Source: Tatlockia sp.
Lineage (GTDB): Bacteria > Pseudomonadota > Gammaproteobacteria > Legionellales > Legionellaceae
Reading direction: 5' to 3'
NCBI GenBank assembly: GCA_013812775.1
Contig: JACCSX010000274.1
Coordinates: 1 to 32,035 of the forward strand
DNA: 32,035 nucleotides
Shown here: positions 1-9,119 of the stretch, in pieces
Layout of the letters: the number at the start of each line of letters is the position of its first letter
Position numbering within the stretch: position 1 is the stretch's first letter
Translations under genes and position numbers: made by a program
The notes under the pieces: generated by a model
The model's input: only the letters and a program-made list of their open reading frames with translations
Database searches by the model: none
What the model was told of the DNA's origin: nothing

Positions 1-421
1 GGATATTTTGCGGCAGGTTCATAGTTTCAAGACGAGGCGGTGTAGTGGGAATTGTTCTTAAAGTAATTTGAATGCCGTCATGACCTTCAACTAAACAAGA
101 GGTTGCATTGACACGATAACGATAACGTACCCCGCGATTTGGGCGGAATTCATAATGGGTATCGATATCTTTACCTGAGAGCAACTGAGTTGTCGCATTG
201 GGTCCATAAATTGAATTAATCAAATCACCAAGTTCTGTATTAGAAAGGGAACGGTTAGTGATTCTTATCAATCTGCCATAGACTTCAGCAAAAATTGGGG
301 ATGCAGTTTGAATGGTTATATCAGATGCCCCCATAATTTCTGCATGCAACAGCATTTTATCCATAAACAGGGGTGAAAAACGCGTTGGCTCATCGGGCAT
401 GAAATTAATATTTGTTGACAT
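1..421 (-). CDS. dotB: Dot/Icm type IVB secretion ATPase DotB, N-terminal part (gene runs off the window start)
   Basis: Minus strand from ATG at 421 translates as MSTNINFMPDEPTRFSPLFMDKMLLHAEIMGASDITIQT...; recognised as DotB N-terminus and directly downstream of dotD-dotC. Not in the supplied ORF list because it is truncated. Confidence 0.88.
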   Translation of the reverse strand, partial: MSTNINFMPDEPTRFSPLFMDKMLLHAEIMGASDITIQTASPIFAEVYGRLIRITNRSLSNTELGDLINSIYGPNATTQLLSGKDIDTHYEFRPNRGVRYRYRVNATSCLVEGHDGIQITLRTIPTTPPRLETMNLPQNI

Positions 422-427
422 AATTTT

Positions 428-1345
428 TCAATTTACCGGAGCAATGACGGGCTGCCATGCTTTGCTTGTTATTTCAATTTTAGTATTTTGCGCCAATTTT
501 TCCATATTTTTAAAATGTTCGAGAGCATTTTCATCTTTGGAAACGGCAGCAATCCATTCCTTGGAATTGGTATTGAGAACAGGCAGGGCAGTGATACGTA
601 AGATTCTATCGTCTATATGCAGTTCTGATTCATCACCCGTTATACCTAAGTCAGTATGAGAGACAAAGGGTGGCGAAACCATATTCATAGCTAATAACTT
701 CCGATACAAAATCATGCCCATATAATCTTCTTTGATACGGGCAACACTTTCTTCAAGAATTATATTTGCCTGATCAATGCCATTTTTCCAGCCCTTTTCG
801 ACGTGAAAACTCCAAACCTGACGTTCTCTTCGGGTTTTTGGTAAGAGAAAGGCATTTGGAGGTTCAGGTCTTTTGTAATCCATCCATAGATATTGTCGCC
901 AGTTCGGTGGCGTTGTTACGAAACGAGCTTGTTTAGCAATTTTATAGACCCGGTCTGAAACACGAATGGTCATATTATCAGCTAAATTCAAGGCATTCCG
1001 GCCTTCAAGAAGCACAGGCGGTAATACATTATGTTCAAGAATAAGAGAATTAAAGTCGTAAATAGTGTCAAGTCGACGTGCGAGCTTAGTTAGCTGCTCA
1101 TCAATGGCGCAGGCACGCCAGGCAAGACCGGATTGGGCTCCAACGCTTAAAGCAGTTTCTCTAAGAGCCATTTCCCTGATTTTACCACGGCTTCGCTTTC
1201 TGGCAGCTTTGGTGCCAACATGGTTTGACATAGCCTTAAGACCCTCAAGCGAACTAGTATCACCAGGAAGCTTGTTCGTGTTGTGGGTACAAGAAATCAA
1301 TAAGGCTAAACATATAATTAGCAAACTAAGAATAAATTTTCGCAT
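428..1345 (-). CDS. dotC: Dot/Icm T4BSS core-complex lipoprotein DotC
   Basis: ORF 428..1414; likely start at 1345 gives MRKFILSLLIICLALLISCTHNTNK, a lipoprotein signal peptide with lipobox (LLISC). Order dotD-dotC-dotB is conserved in Legionella. Confidence 0.9.
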   Translation of the reverse strand: MRKFILSLLIICLALLISCTHNTNKLPGDTSSLEGLKAMSNHVGTKAARKRSRGKIREMALRETALSVGAQSGLAWRACAIDEQLTKLARRLDTIYDFNSLILEHNVLPPVLLEGRNALNLADNMTIRVSDRVYKIAKQARFVTTPPNWRQYLWMDYKRPEPPNAFLLPKTRRERQVWSFHVEKGWKNGIDQANIILEESVARIKEDYMGMILYRKLLAMNMVSPPFVSHTDLGITGDESELHIDDRILRITALPVLNTNSKEWIAAVSKDENALEHFKNMEKLAQNTKIEITSKAWQPVIAPVN

Positions 1346-1808
1346 AGCGTAATTCAACAACCTGACTGTTAGGATAAACGTGGATGTAAGCCTTTTTACC
1401 TGCCTGGTAATCAATGTTACGCAAGATTTCGGCTAAACTTTCATCCTTGACATTAAGACTGATTAAAACAGGAACAGCTGGTTCTTTACCCAGGACCCTT
1501 AAACGGAAATGCGCTGCTTTGGAAATTCGAAAAGCCAATTCTTCAACTGGTCCAGACCAATCGACTGAGGCGCGTGCCTGCAAATTGTAGGCATTTGGTA
1601 TGGTGAGTATATTGTCTTTGTTAGGTGGGCATATTATTTTTTCAACACGCGCCATTTCTAACATCGAATCGCTGACTGAAGTAGCTGCCTCAGCAAGTTT
1701 GATTGTTGCATCGTCGCTAGGATCATTAACCGGAGGTTTTCTAAAAATCTTAGCACATCCTAAAAGGAGGATTGAGGTAAGAATAAGAATGAAAATCTTG
1801 TTGAGCAT
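1326..1808 (-). CDS. dotD: Dot/Icm T4BSS core-complex lipoprotein DotD
   Basis: ORF 1326..1856; likely start at 1808 gives MLNKIFILILTSILLLGCAKIF (lipobox LLLGC). C-terminal secretin N0-like domain. Overlaps dotC start. Confidence 0.9.
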   Translation of the reverse strand: MLNKIFILILTSILLLGCAKIFRKPPVNDPSDDATIKLAEAATSVSDSMLEMARVEKIICPPNKDNILTIPNAYNLQARASVDWSGPVEELAFRISKAAHFRLRVLGKEPAVPVLISLNVKDESLAEILRNIDYQAGKKAYIHVYPNSQVVELRYAKIYS

Positions 1809-1942
1809 CTTTTGACTTGGATTCGATAAGTACTCCTCAGATTGAAACAGGAGCATGAGTCCTTGTCAAGTGGAATAAAGTAGACGAGCTTCATAGCTTC
1901 ACAAAGGGAACGGCCATTTTTGGCAACGGCTGAGAGAAAAGC

Positions 1943-1990
1943 GCCCTAAAAAAATGCTCAGATAGTCATCTTTTCTGCTCTTTTTTAGGC
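1943..1990 (-). terminator. Putative intrinsic terminator downstream of rsmD (possibly bidirectional)
   Basis: Imperfect inverted repeat GCCCTAAAAAAATGCTCAG...CTGCTCTTTTTTAGGC with T-rich flanks, between the rsmD stop and the dotD start. Confidence 0.45.
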
Positions 1991-2091
1991 ATTTTTCCGT
2001 CAAACTGTCCTCAATCTCTTCCTTTGAGAAAATCGTCATTTTAACCTAAGTCATTAGATTGACAAATCTCTGTACTCTGCGACTGTATAAA

Positions 2092-2643
2092 TCAAATCGT
2101 AATTTTTTCATAAAGACCATAACAAACCTGCCCAGCTTGTTTAAATTTTCTTTCCTGCCAATGCAAAGGATCAACTTCCTGCCTGGTTGCGGATTCAATA
2201 TAAATTAAACCGCCTTTAACCAACAAATTTGAATTGGCTAAAAAAGCCAGGCACTGGGGCAGGTAATCTTGGGTAAAAGGCGGGTCGAGAAAAATGATAT
2301 CAAAGCTTGCTTTTGTTTGTGCAAAATAATCTTCAGCCTTGGCATTCACAACTTCTAAATCAGCCGAGTTAAAGGAAGCAGCAATTTGTCTCAAATTGCT
2401 ATAGGCTGGCTTTGATGCTTCAACCAGAACTACCTGTTTTGCGCCCCGAGAAAAGGCTTCAAATCCAAGCGCTCCACTACCGGCAAAAGCGTCAAGGCAG
2501 AGGGCTCCGCGGATTTCATTCATTATCCAGTTAAAGAGCGTCTCTTTGATTCTATCAGGCGTTGGCCTTAAGCCTTCAAGATCTGGAAAATGGAGTTTTT
2601 TTCCCCGAAAACGACCGCCAATAATTCGAACAGTTTGTTTCAC
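2092..2643 (-). CDS. rsmD: 16S rRNA (guanine(966)-N(2))-methyltransferase RsmD
   Basis: IIGGRFRGKKLHFP, RPTPDRIKETLFNWI, DAFAGSGALGFEAFSRGA, IIFLDPPF motifs typical of RsmD. Confidence 0.93.
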   Translation of the reverse strand: MKQTVRIIGGRFRGKKLHFPDLEGLRPTPDRIKETLFNWIMNEIRGALCLDAFAGSGALGFEAFSRGAKQVVLVEASKPAYSNLRQIAASFNSADLEVVNAKAEDYFAQTKASFDIIFLDPPFTQDYLPQCLAFLANSNLLVKGGLIYIESATRQEVDPLHWQERKFKQAGQVCYGLYEKITI

Positions 2644-3959
2644 CGGTTTCCCACTGCAATAATTAGCATCTTGTTAGGATGAATCTGTTTTTGAAAAGCC
2701 TTTTTTATCTCTGCCGTTGTTACCTTATTAATACGCATAGTATAAGTATCTACATAATCCGCTGGTAAATTATAAAAGGAGCTACGCAGTAAGATGTTGG
2801 CAATACTCGAATTAGATGCCAGGGACAGAGGGAAAGAACCAATGAGATATTGTTTCGCAGCTTTGAGCTCTGCTTCGCTTGGACCATTTTTAAGATAGCC
2901 AGCTAAGGTTTCTTCAGTAATTTGTAATGCAGTATTAGCTGTTTTATTTTGTGTTGAAAGACTTATTAAAAACGGACCATTGCCCGGCATTGGCATAAAT
3001 TGGCTGCTAACGCCATAGGTTAAACCACGTTTTTCACGTACTTCATGAGACAACAGTGAAACGAGAGCGCCGCCACCTAAAATATAATTACCTACGGTAA
3101 GAGGAAAATAATCCGGATCATGATGATTTATCCCAATTTGCGCAAGTCGAAGAATGGTCTGTGAGGAAGGGAAATCGACTGCTATCCTTTTGCCAACTGC
3201 CAAAGGAGGGGCTTTAGGAATAGTTGCAGCGGGTAGTCCTTTTCCCAAACCATCGGTAAGTTGTTCAGCTAATTGATGCGCCTGCACCGAATCTATTGCA
3301 CCAACCATAACAAGGACTGCGTTAGCACCAACAAAATATTGCTTATAAAAATTATTCAGGTCTTTCGTTGTCAAGGCGTTGACGGTTTCTTTTTTACCGT
3401 TTATGGGATGTGAATAAGGGTGATTCAAATACAGTTGTTTGAAAAGAATCTGGTTGGCAACATCTTCTGGTGATTCCTGGGTTTGATCAATGCCGAGCAG
3501 TTGCTGGTGTTTTTCTCTATTAAAAGCGTCTTCGGGAAAAACGGGTTTGTTAATTATCGTGGCAAAGGTTTCTATAGCTTCCTTCATTGCCTCTGCTTTA
3601 GTTAGTGTTTTCAAGGTCAAAACTGCCATATCTCGACTGCTTTCTGCCCCAAACTGGGCGCCAGCATCAGCCAGTTTTTCCGCAATTTGCGAGGCATCCA
3701 TCGCAATAGAGCCTTGATTTATCATATTGGTTGTTAAAGAGCTCAGCCCAAATTTTTCACCATCATAGGCAGAGCCAGCAGCAAAGGCCACGCTGATATC
3801 GAGCATTGGTACTTCCATAGCCCGATAAAACATGACACGTGCACCGTTTGTTGTTTGCCATTGTTCGGTTTTAAAAGTATTGGCCGAGGCACGTTCCGTA
3901 ACAATAAAAAACAGGGCTAGCGCCAGGCTAAAACGTATTAGCTGACAAAATGATCTCAT
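2640..3959 (-). CDS. M16 family peptidase-like protein, apparently non-catalytic subunit (no HxxEH)
   Basis: Insulinase/M16 fold-like sequence with signal peptide; glycine-rich GGGALVSLLSHEVREKRGLTYGV loop; zinc motif region reads FGLSSLTTNMINQG instead of HxxEH. 4-nt overlap with both neighbours. Confidence 0.85.
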   Translation of the reverse strand: MRSFCQLIRFSLALALFFIVTERASANTFKTEQWQTTNGARVMFYRAMEVPMLDISVAFAAGSAYDGEKFGLSSLTTNMINQGSIAMDASQIAEKLADAGAQFGAESSRDMAVLTLKTLTKAEAMKEAIETFATIINKPVFPEDAFNREKHQQLLGIDQTQESPEDVANQILFKQLYLNHPYSHPINGKKETVNALTTKDLNNFYKQYFVGANAVLVMVGAIDSVQAHQLAEQLTDGLGKGLPAATIPKAPPLAVGKRIAVDFPSSQTILRLAQIGINHHDPDYFPLTVGNYILGGGALVSLLSHEVREKRGLTYGVSSQFMPMPGNGPFLISLSTQNKTANTALQITEETLAGYLKNGPSEAELKAAKQYLIGSFPLSLASNSSIANILLRSSFYNLPADYVDTYTMRINKVTTAEIKKAFQKQIHPNKMLIIAVGNR

Positions 3960-5278
3960 GGTTTTCTCCCGGATAGAGACGGAATTAATCGGGCTTCGGT
4001 TAATGCTTTGTCCTGGAAATAGCGCTTGGCTGCTTCTTGAATTTGCGAAGCTGTGATGCTGTTTATATTATCAAGGTAAGAGTCTGCCATTTTCGTACCT
4101 AAACCGATGGTTTCCAATAAACCTATCTCCATTGCTTGTCCAAAAATTGAATCTTTTTCATAGGTTTTTTGGGCAATGATTTGTGTTTTAACCCGTTTTA
4201 ATTCAGCGGGGCTTACAAGTTCTGTCTGTAACAATTTAATTTCCTTGAGTATAGCGGCTTTAACTTCCTCAACTGTATGCGATTGCGAGGGGAGGCCCAA
4301 GAATATAAATTGTGTTGGGTAGCGTGTGTATAAATTGTAAAAGACATTAGCGCCGCTTGCGACATGCGAGCCACGAACAAGATTTTTAGCAAAGCGGGCG
4401 CTTTCACCAGCGTCAAGGATGGCAGCTATGACTTCCAAGGCATAAGGTTCCCAGACAGTGTTAGCTGTTTTTACACTTGGAGCAGGATAGCCAAACATCA
4501 ATAAAGGCAACTGTGCCGGTGCATAAATTTCTGTGAATTTCGGTCCCAAACTTGGCGGTTCAGCTTGAGGTTTGCGCTGGTAGTTTGCTTTTTTATTAAT
4601 TTTACCGAAATATTTCTCGGCCAATCCATGCACCTTTTCCGGATTTACATCACCAACAACAACAAGCGTGGCATTATCAGGCGCGTAAAACCGTTCATAC
4701 CAAGCCTTCAATTCCTGAATAGTTATTTGTTCGATGTCAGTCATCCAACCAATAACCGGATGATGGTAAGGTGCGCTTAAATGAGCAGTTGCGAGATAAC
4801 GTTCAAAGGCTAGTGCTTGTGGATTGTCATCAGTTCTTAAACGCCGCTCTTCACGGATAACGTTAATTTCTTTGGCAAACTCTTTTTCATCCAGCAACAA
4901 ATTTTGCATGCGATCGGCTTCAAGTTCAAAGCTGATTGGTAATTGGTCAGCCGCGACTTTTTCAAAATAGGCGGTATAGTCATAATTAGTAAAGGCATTT
5001 TCCTGGCCACCGGCCGCGGCAATCGTTTGCGAAAAAACGCCTAAAGGGTATTTGATGGTTCCCTTAAACATTATATGTTCTAATGCATGGGCAATCCCCG
5101 TTATACCACCCGGTTCATCGGCTGAGCCTACGTTGTACCACACCATCGAGACAGCCACCGGTGCTCTGTGATCTTCTTTTACTAGTACTTTCAGGCCATT
5201 AGACAGGGTGTATTGATGGACTTGGCAAAAGGATTGGCAAGATAATGCGGTTAATAAAAATAATAAAGCTATACGCAT
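3956..5278 (-). CDS. M16 family zinc peptidase (catalytic subunit)
   Basis: Signal peptide; inverted zinc motif HALEHIMFKG (HxxEH), typical processing-peptidase-type M16B. Confidence 0.9.
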   Translation of the reverse strand: MRIALLFLLTALSCQSFCQVHQYTLSNGLKVLVKEDHRAPVAVSMVWYNVGSADEPGGITGIAHALEHIMFKGTIKYPLGVFSQTIAAAGGQENAFTNYDYTAYFEKVAADQLPISFELEADRMQNLLLDEKEFAKEINVIREERRLRTDDNPQALAFERYLATAHLSAPYHHPVIGWMTDIEQITIQELKAWYERFYAPDNATLVVVGDVNPEKVHGLAEKYFGKINKKANYQRKPQAEPPSLGPKFTEIYAPAQLPLLMFGYPAPSVKTANTVWEPYALEVIAAILDAGESARFAKNLVRGSHVASGANVFYNLYTRYPTQFIFLGLPSQSHTVEEVKAAILKEIKLLQTELVSPAELKRVKTQIIAQKTYEKDSIFGQAMEIGLLETIGLGTKMADSYLDNINSITASQIQEAAKRYFQDKALTEARLIPSLSGRKP

Positions 5279-5338
5279 GGATTAACCCCCAAGCCAAAAA
5301 AGTGATAGAATTCCACATTTCCTTGGCTTTGTATACTT

Positions 5339-6427
5339 ATGATTAAATGGTTTAAAAGAAATCAGGGTGAAACTAACCCTACATCGCCTGCTGCCGAAGC
5401 CTTGCCTTTGTCTCCAGAAGAGCTACCTCAGGATGACAAACCAGCAGAGACTGCAGTCGTTATTGAGCCTCCTGTAATTGGTGAGGAACAGCAAAAACCA
5501 GGTTTTTTTGCCCGCATCAAACGTGGTCTTACTAAAACTCGATTGCAATTTGGTGATGGAATCGGGCGTTTACTTTTAGGTAAAAAGGAAATAGACGCAG
5601 CTCTGCTAGACGAGTTGGAAATCTTGCTGCTTAGTGCAGATCTTGGTGTAGAGACGACCCAAGCTATTTTGAAGCAACTGAGTGATGGATTGGCAAGAAA
5701 ACAGTTGGCGGATGGCGATGCTGTTTTTCATGAGTTAAAGCATCGATTGGAAACGATTTTGTCAATAAATGCCAAGCCACTTACCTTAGAAACTCCAGAC
5801 AAGTCTCCCTTTGTGATTTTAACTGTGGGTGTTAATGGTGCAGGTAAAACAACGTCCATCGGCAAATTAGCCAAACAATTTCAACAGCAGGGTAAAAAAG
5901 TAATGTTGGCAGCCGGCGATACCTTTCGCGCTGCTGCAGTTGAACAACTGCAAGTCTGGGGCGAGCGTAATCTTATACCAGTAATTGCTCAACAGACCGG
6001 AGCAGATAGTGCATCAGTTATATATGATGCTTTTCAAGCAGCCAAGGCGCGGGGAATGGATATTCTCATAGCGGACACAGCAGGCCGCTTGCATACGCAA
6101 GGTAACCTGATGGAGGAATTGAAAAAAGTTAAACGGGTTATACAAAAAATAGATGCGAATGCACCTCATGAAACAATCCTGGTTCTGGATGCAAGCATTG
6201 GTCAAAATGCGCTCAATCAGGCGCGGCAGTTTAACCAGGCTATTGGTTTGTCAGGTATTATTATGACTAAGCTTGATGGCAGTGCCAAAGGCGGTATTTT
6301 GTTTGCCATTGCAAATGAATTAGGGATACCATTTCGTTATATTGGTATTGGTGAGGGAATTGATGACTTACGCCCTTTCGATGCACAGCAATTCGTCCGA
6401 GCAATCTTCAATGATGATCAAATTTGA
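5339..6427 (+). CDS. ftsY: Signal recognition particle receptor FtsY
   Basis: SRP GTPase motifs GVNGAGKTTSIGKLA, DTFRAAAVEQL, DTAGRL, TKLDGSAKGG. Confidence 0.97.
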   Translation: MIKWFKRNQGETNPTSPAAEALPLSPEELPQDDKPAETAVVIEPPVIGEEQQKPGFFARIKRGLTKTRLQFGDGIGRLLLGKKEIDAALLDELEILLLSADLGVETTQAILKQLSDGLARKQLADGDAVFHELKHRLETILSINAKPLTLETPDKSPFVILTVGVNGAGKTTSIGKLAKQFQQQGKKVMLAAGDTFRAAAVEQLQVWGERNLIPVIAQQTGADSASVIYDAFQAAKARGMDILIADTAGRLHTQGNLMEELKKVKRVIQKIDANAPHETILVLDASIGQNALNQARQFNQAIGLSGIIMTKLDGSAKGGILFAIANELGIPFRYIGIGEGIDDLRPFDAQQFVRAIFNDDQI

Positions 6428-7064
6428 ACAGGTGAGTAAACGTTATCCCGGTGGTTTTGAAGCCCTAAGCCAGATTAACTTTTCTTTAGAAAAAAGTGAG
6501 ATGGTTTTTATCACGGGCCATTCTGGTGCTGGGAAAAGTACTTTGCTTAAATTAATTTCCATGCTTGAAACACCTTCATCGGGTCAGATTATTGTCAATG
6601 ACTTTCGCCTGAGTCTTTTAAAGAAAAAAGATATTGCTGCCTATCGTTCCAGCTTAGGAATTACTTTTCAGTCTCCGCATTTATTAAATGAAAGAACGGT
6701 TTTTGAAAATGTAGCCCTGCCCTTGCAAATTCAAGGCATGACCCCAATCATGATTGCCAAACGCGTTCATGCGGCCCTTGATATGGTTGGTTTGCTGTCG
6801 AAGGAAAAAATGCTGCCCCTGCATTTATCAGCTGGTGAGCAGCAGCGTGTGGGAATTGCGCGCGCTGTAGTTCATAAACCGGCTTTACTCCTTGCTGATG
6901 AGCCCACAGGGAACCTTGATCCGATTCTTTCTGCTGAGATTATGAAGCTTTTTGAGCAATTTAATCAGGTGGGGGTAAATATTCTGATTGCTACTCACGA
7001 TCTTACTCTAATTGCCAAGATGAAACATCGCATCGTTATGCTAAAAGGAGGCCGCGTATGTTAA
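6411..7064 (+). CDS. ftsE: Cell division ATP-binding protein FtsE
   Basis: ORF 6342..7064 with probable start at 6411 or 6414 (M)MIKFEQVSKRYPGG; Walker A GHSGAGKST, signature LSAGEQQRVGIARA, Walker B LLADEPTG. Start overlaps the ftsY 3' end. Confidence 0.95.
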   Translation: MMIKFEQVSKRYPGGFEALSQINFSLEKSEMVFITGHSGAGKSTLLKLISMLETPSSGQIIVNDFRLSLLKKKDIAAYRSSLGITFQSPHLLNERTVFENVALPLQIQGMTPIMIAKRVHAALDMVGLLSKEKMLPLHLSAGEQQRVGIARAVVHKPALLLADEPTGNLDPILSAEIMKLFEQFNQVGVNILIATHDLTLIAKMKHRIVMLKGGRVC

Positions 7065-7987
7065 AAAAATTACAGGCTGTGTTATCTCATCATTTACAAG
7101 CAGCGAGCAATAGCCTCTCTCATCTCTCTCGTACACCCTTAGCGACTATGATGACCATAGTCGTCATTGCGATTTCGCTAACTTTGCCAGCACTTTTTTG
7201 GGTATTTACTGATAATCTGGATGAATTAACTATGAACTGGCAACGTCATAGTCATATTTCGCTGTATCTTAAAACACCTCTCTCTGCTGCTGAGGAAGGG
7301 GCTTTTATAGAAAAAGTACGTGCCACGGAAGGGGTAGGGAATGTTAGCTTAAAATCTGCAGCTGATGGCCTTTTGGAATTGCAACAGCAAGAGGGGATGC
7401 ATGACATTATGCGTTATCTACCGGAAAACCCTTTGCCAGCAGTACTTGATGTAGTCCCGGTTCATACGATAAATACACCTTTTCAAATGGAACAATTGTA
7501 CACCCGCCTCAAAGCTTACCCGCAAGTAGAGCAGGCAAAGATCGACATGGAATGGATAAACAGATTAGATGCCATCTTAAGTTTTGTGAGCAAAACGGCT
7601 CATGCTTTAATGGCTTTGTTAGCTTCGGCAGTTGTATTGGTCATTGGCAATACCCTGCGTTTAGCCATGCATAATCGCCATGAGGAAATTCAAATATTAA
7701 AATTGATAGGAGCTACAGATCCCTATATAGCTCGCCCCTTTTTATATTCAGGAATTTGGTACAGTCTGGGAGGGGCCATACTGGCTGTATTTTTTGTTAA
7801 TATTTTTATGCTAAGTCTTGCTGCCGTGCTGAAGCAATTGGCATCGGTCTATCAAATGCATTACCCTGTAGCCGGATTATCGGTAAAACAGGCTTATTTA
7901 CTGTTAGTGTTATCGATAATATTAGGTTGGTTGGGAGCTAAATTGTCAGTAAATAGACAGCTTGCTTCTATTGAACCCTATAAATGA
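7058..7987 (+). CDS. ftsX: Cell division ABC permease-like protein FtsX
   Basis: Four-TM FtsX topology, position immediately after ftsE, EIQILKLIGATDPYIARPFLYSG motif. Confidence 0.95.
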   Translation: MLKKLQAVLSHHLQAASNSLSHLSRTPLATMMTIVVIAISLTLPALFWVFTDNLDELTMNWQRHSHISLYLKTPLSAAEEGAFIEKVRATEGVGNVSLKSAADGLLELQQQEGMHDIMRYLPENPLPAVLDVVPVHTINTPFQMEQLYTRLKAYPQVEQAKIDMEWINRLDAILSFVSKTAHALMALLASAVVLVIGNTLRLAMHNRHEEIQILKLIGATDPYIARPFLYSGIWYSLGGAILAVFFVNIFMLSLAAVLKQLASVYQMHYPVAGLSVKQAYLLLVLSIILGWLGAKLSVNRQLASIEPYK

Positions 7988-8060
7988 TGTATAATGGCAG
8001 AATTTCTTCGCTCCTTATAAGTGGCGAAGCGTTTTAAGCGCCCAGCTCCTCTGCGAAAGT

Positions 8061-8094
8061 CATCGCGATAAGGAGATTTTAGAAAAGCGCGATG
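8061..8094 (+). promoter_or_regulatory. Inverted repeat in rpoH leader (possible 5'UTR hairpin)
   Basis: CATCGCG (8061-8067) and CGCGATG (8088-8094) form a perfect 7-bp stem with a 20-nt loop between ftsX and rpoH. Confidence 0.4.
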
Positions 8095-8119
8095 TTTTGA
8101 TTTATTTGGAGGAAAGAAC

Positions 8120-8977
8120 ATGACTCAGCAGTTTCAGCTAGCCTCATTGAATTTGCCTATTGGCAGCCTTGACGCGTATATTCATCGAGTTAATCAGATC
8201 CCGATGCTTACAGCTGAAGAAGAATCTGACTGTGCCGAGCGTTTTCATAATGAGGGAGACCTTGAAGGCGCACGCCGTTTGGTACTTGCTCACCTGCGCT
8301 ATGTTGTACGTGTAGCTCGGGGCTATTTAGGTTATGGTTTGCCCTTAAATGATTTGATTCAAGAGGGAAATATTGGTTTGATGAAGGCCGTTAAGCGTTT
8401 TGATCCTAAAATGGGTGTTCGGTTGGTGTCTTTCGCAGTACATTGGATAAAATCAGAAATTCACGAGTTTGTTCTTCGCAACTGGCGTATTGTCAAAATC
8501 GCTACTACTAAGGCACAACGCAAATTATTTTTTAATCTTCGTCAGATGAAAACCCGTTTGGGGTGGTTAAATAACGAAGAAGTCAAAGCTGTTGCCAATG
8601 ATTTGGGAGTAAGTCCTGAAGAAGTTCTGGTTATGGAACAGCGCTTAAATGCAATGGATACTTCCTATGATGCGCCCCTCTCTGATGATGATGAGGATAA
8701 CTTCAAAGCTCCGGCCAATTATTTGCATGATCTGAACTCTGATCCAGCTTATTTAATTGAACGGGATATGAATGAAGAACGCGGTCGCGAACATTTATTG
8801 CTCGCCTTGGAACGCCTTGATGAGCGCAGCCAGGATATTTTACAGCAACGTTGGTTAGCGGATGAGAAGGCTACCCTACATGAATTGGCCGATAAATATG
8901 GTGTTTCAGCTGAACGAGTGCGGCAGTTAGAAAAAAATGCTATGAAGAAGCTTCGTCAGTATATTGAAGAAGTTTAA
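8120..8977 (+). CDS. rpoH: RNA polymerase sigma-32 factor RpoH
   Basis: [25 protein letters not shown], region 2 [25 protein letters not shown], RpoH-box-like [29 protein letters not shown] upstream. Confidence 0.97.
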   Translation: MTQQFQLASLNLPIGSLDAYIHRVNQIPMLTAEEESDCAERFHNEGDLEGARRLVLAHLRYVVRVARGYLGYGLPLNDLIQEGNIGLMKAVKRFDPKMGVRLVSFAVHWIKSEIHEFVLRNWRIVKIATTKAQRKLFFNLRQMKTRLGWLNNEEVKAVANDLGVSPEEVLVMEQRLNAMDTSYDAPLSDDDEDNFKAPANYLHDLNSDPAYLIERDMNEERGREHLLLALERLDERSQDILQQRWLADEKATLHELADKYGVSAERVRQLEKNAMKKLRQYIEEV

Positions 8978-9119
8978 GGGCTGTATACATTCCTAGAGGC
9001 TGGTGCCCAAGCTTTATTTACTGCACTTCGTTACTCACATACTAAATGTATGCTGCGCAAAGGGTGCTCGAAAATAGAGGCTTGGGCACTCAGTCTAGCC
9101 TAATGTCAACAGCCCCTTA
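8975..9119. repeat. Long near-palindromic element between convergent genes (bidirectional terminator or repeat element)
   Basis: Arms TAAGGGCTGTATACATT...GGTGCCCAAGC...ACATAC and GTATG...GCTTGGGCACT...AATGTCAACAGCCCCTTA are near reverse complements over ~70 bp each with a short TAAAT apex; reaches both the rpoH and adenosine deaminase stop codons. Confidence 0.8.

Noticed and set aside
312-659. ORF 312..659 (+) and other ORFs antisense to dot genes (1065..1352, 1600..1815)
   Set aside because: Fully antisense to well-supported dotB/dotC/dotD; no recognisable domains or SD.
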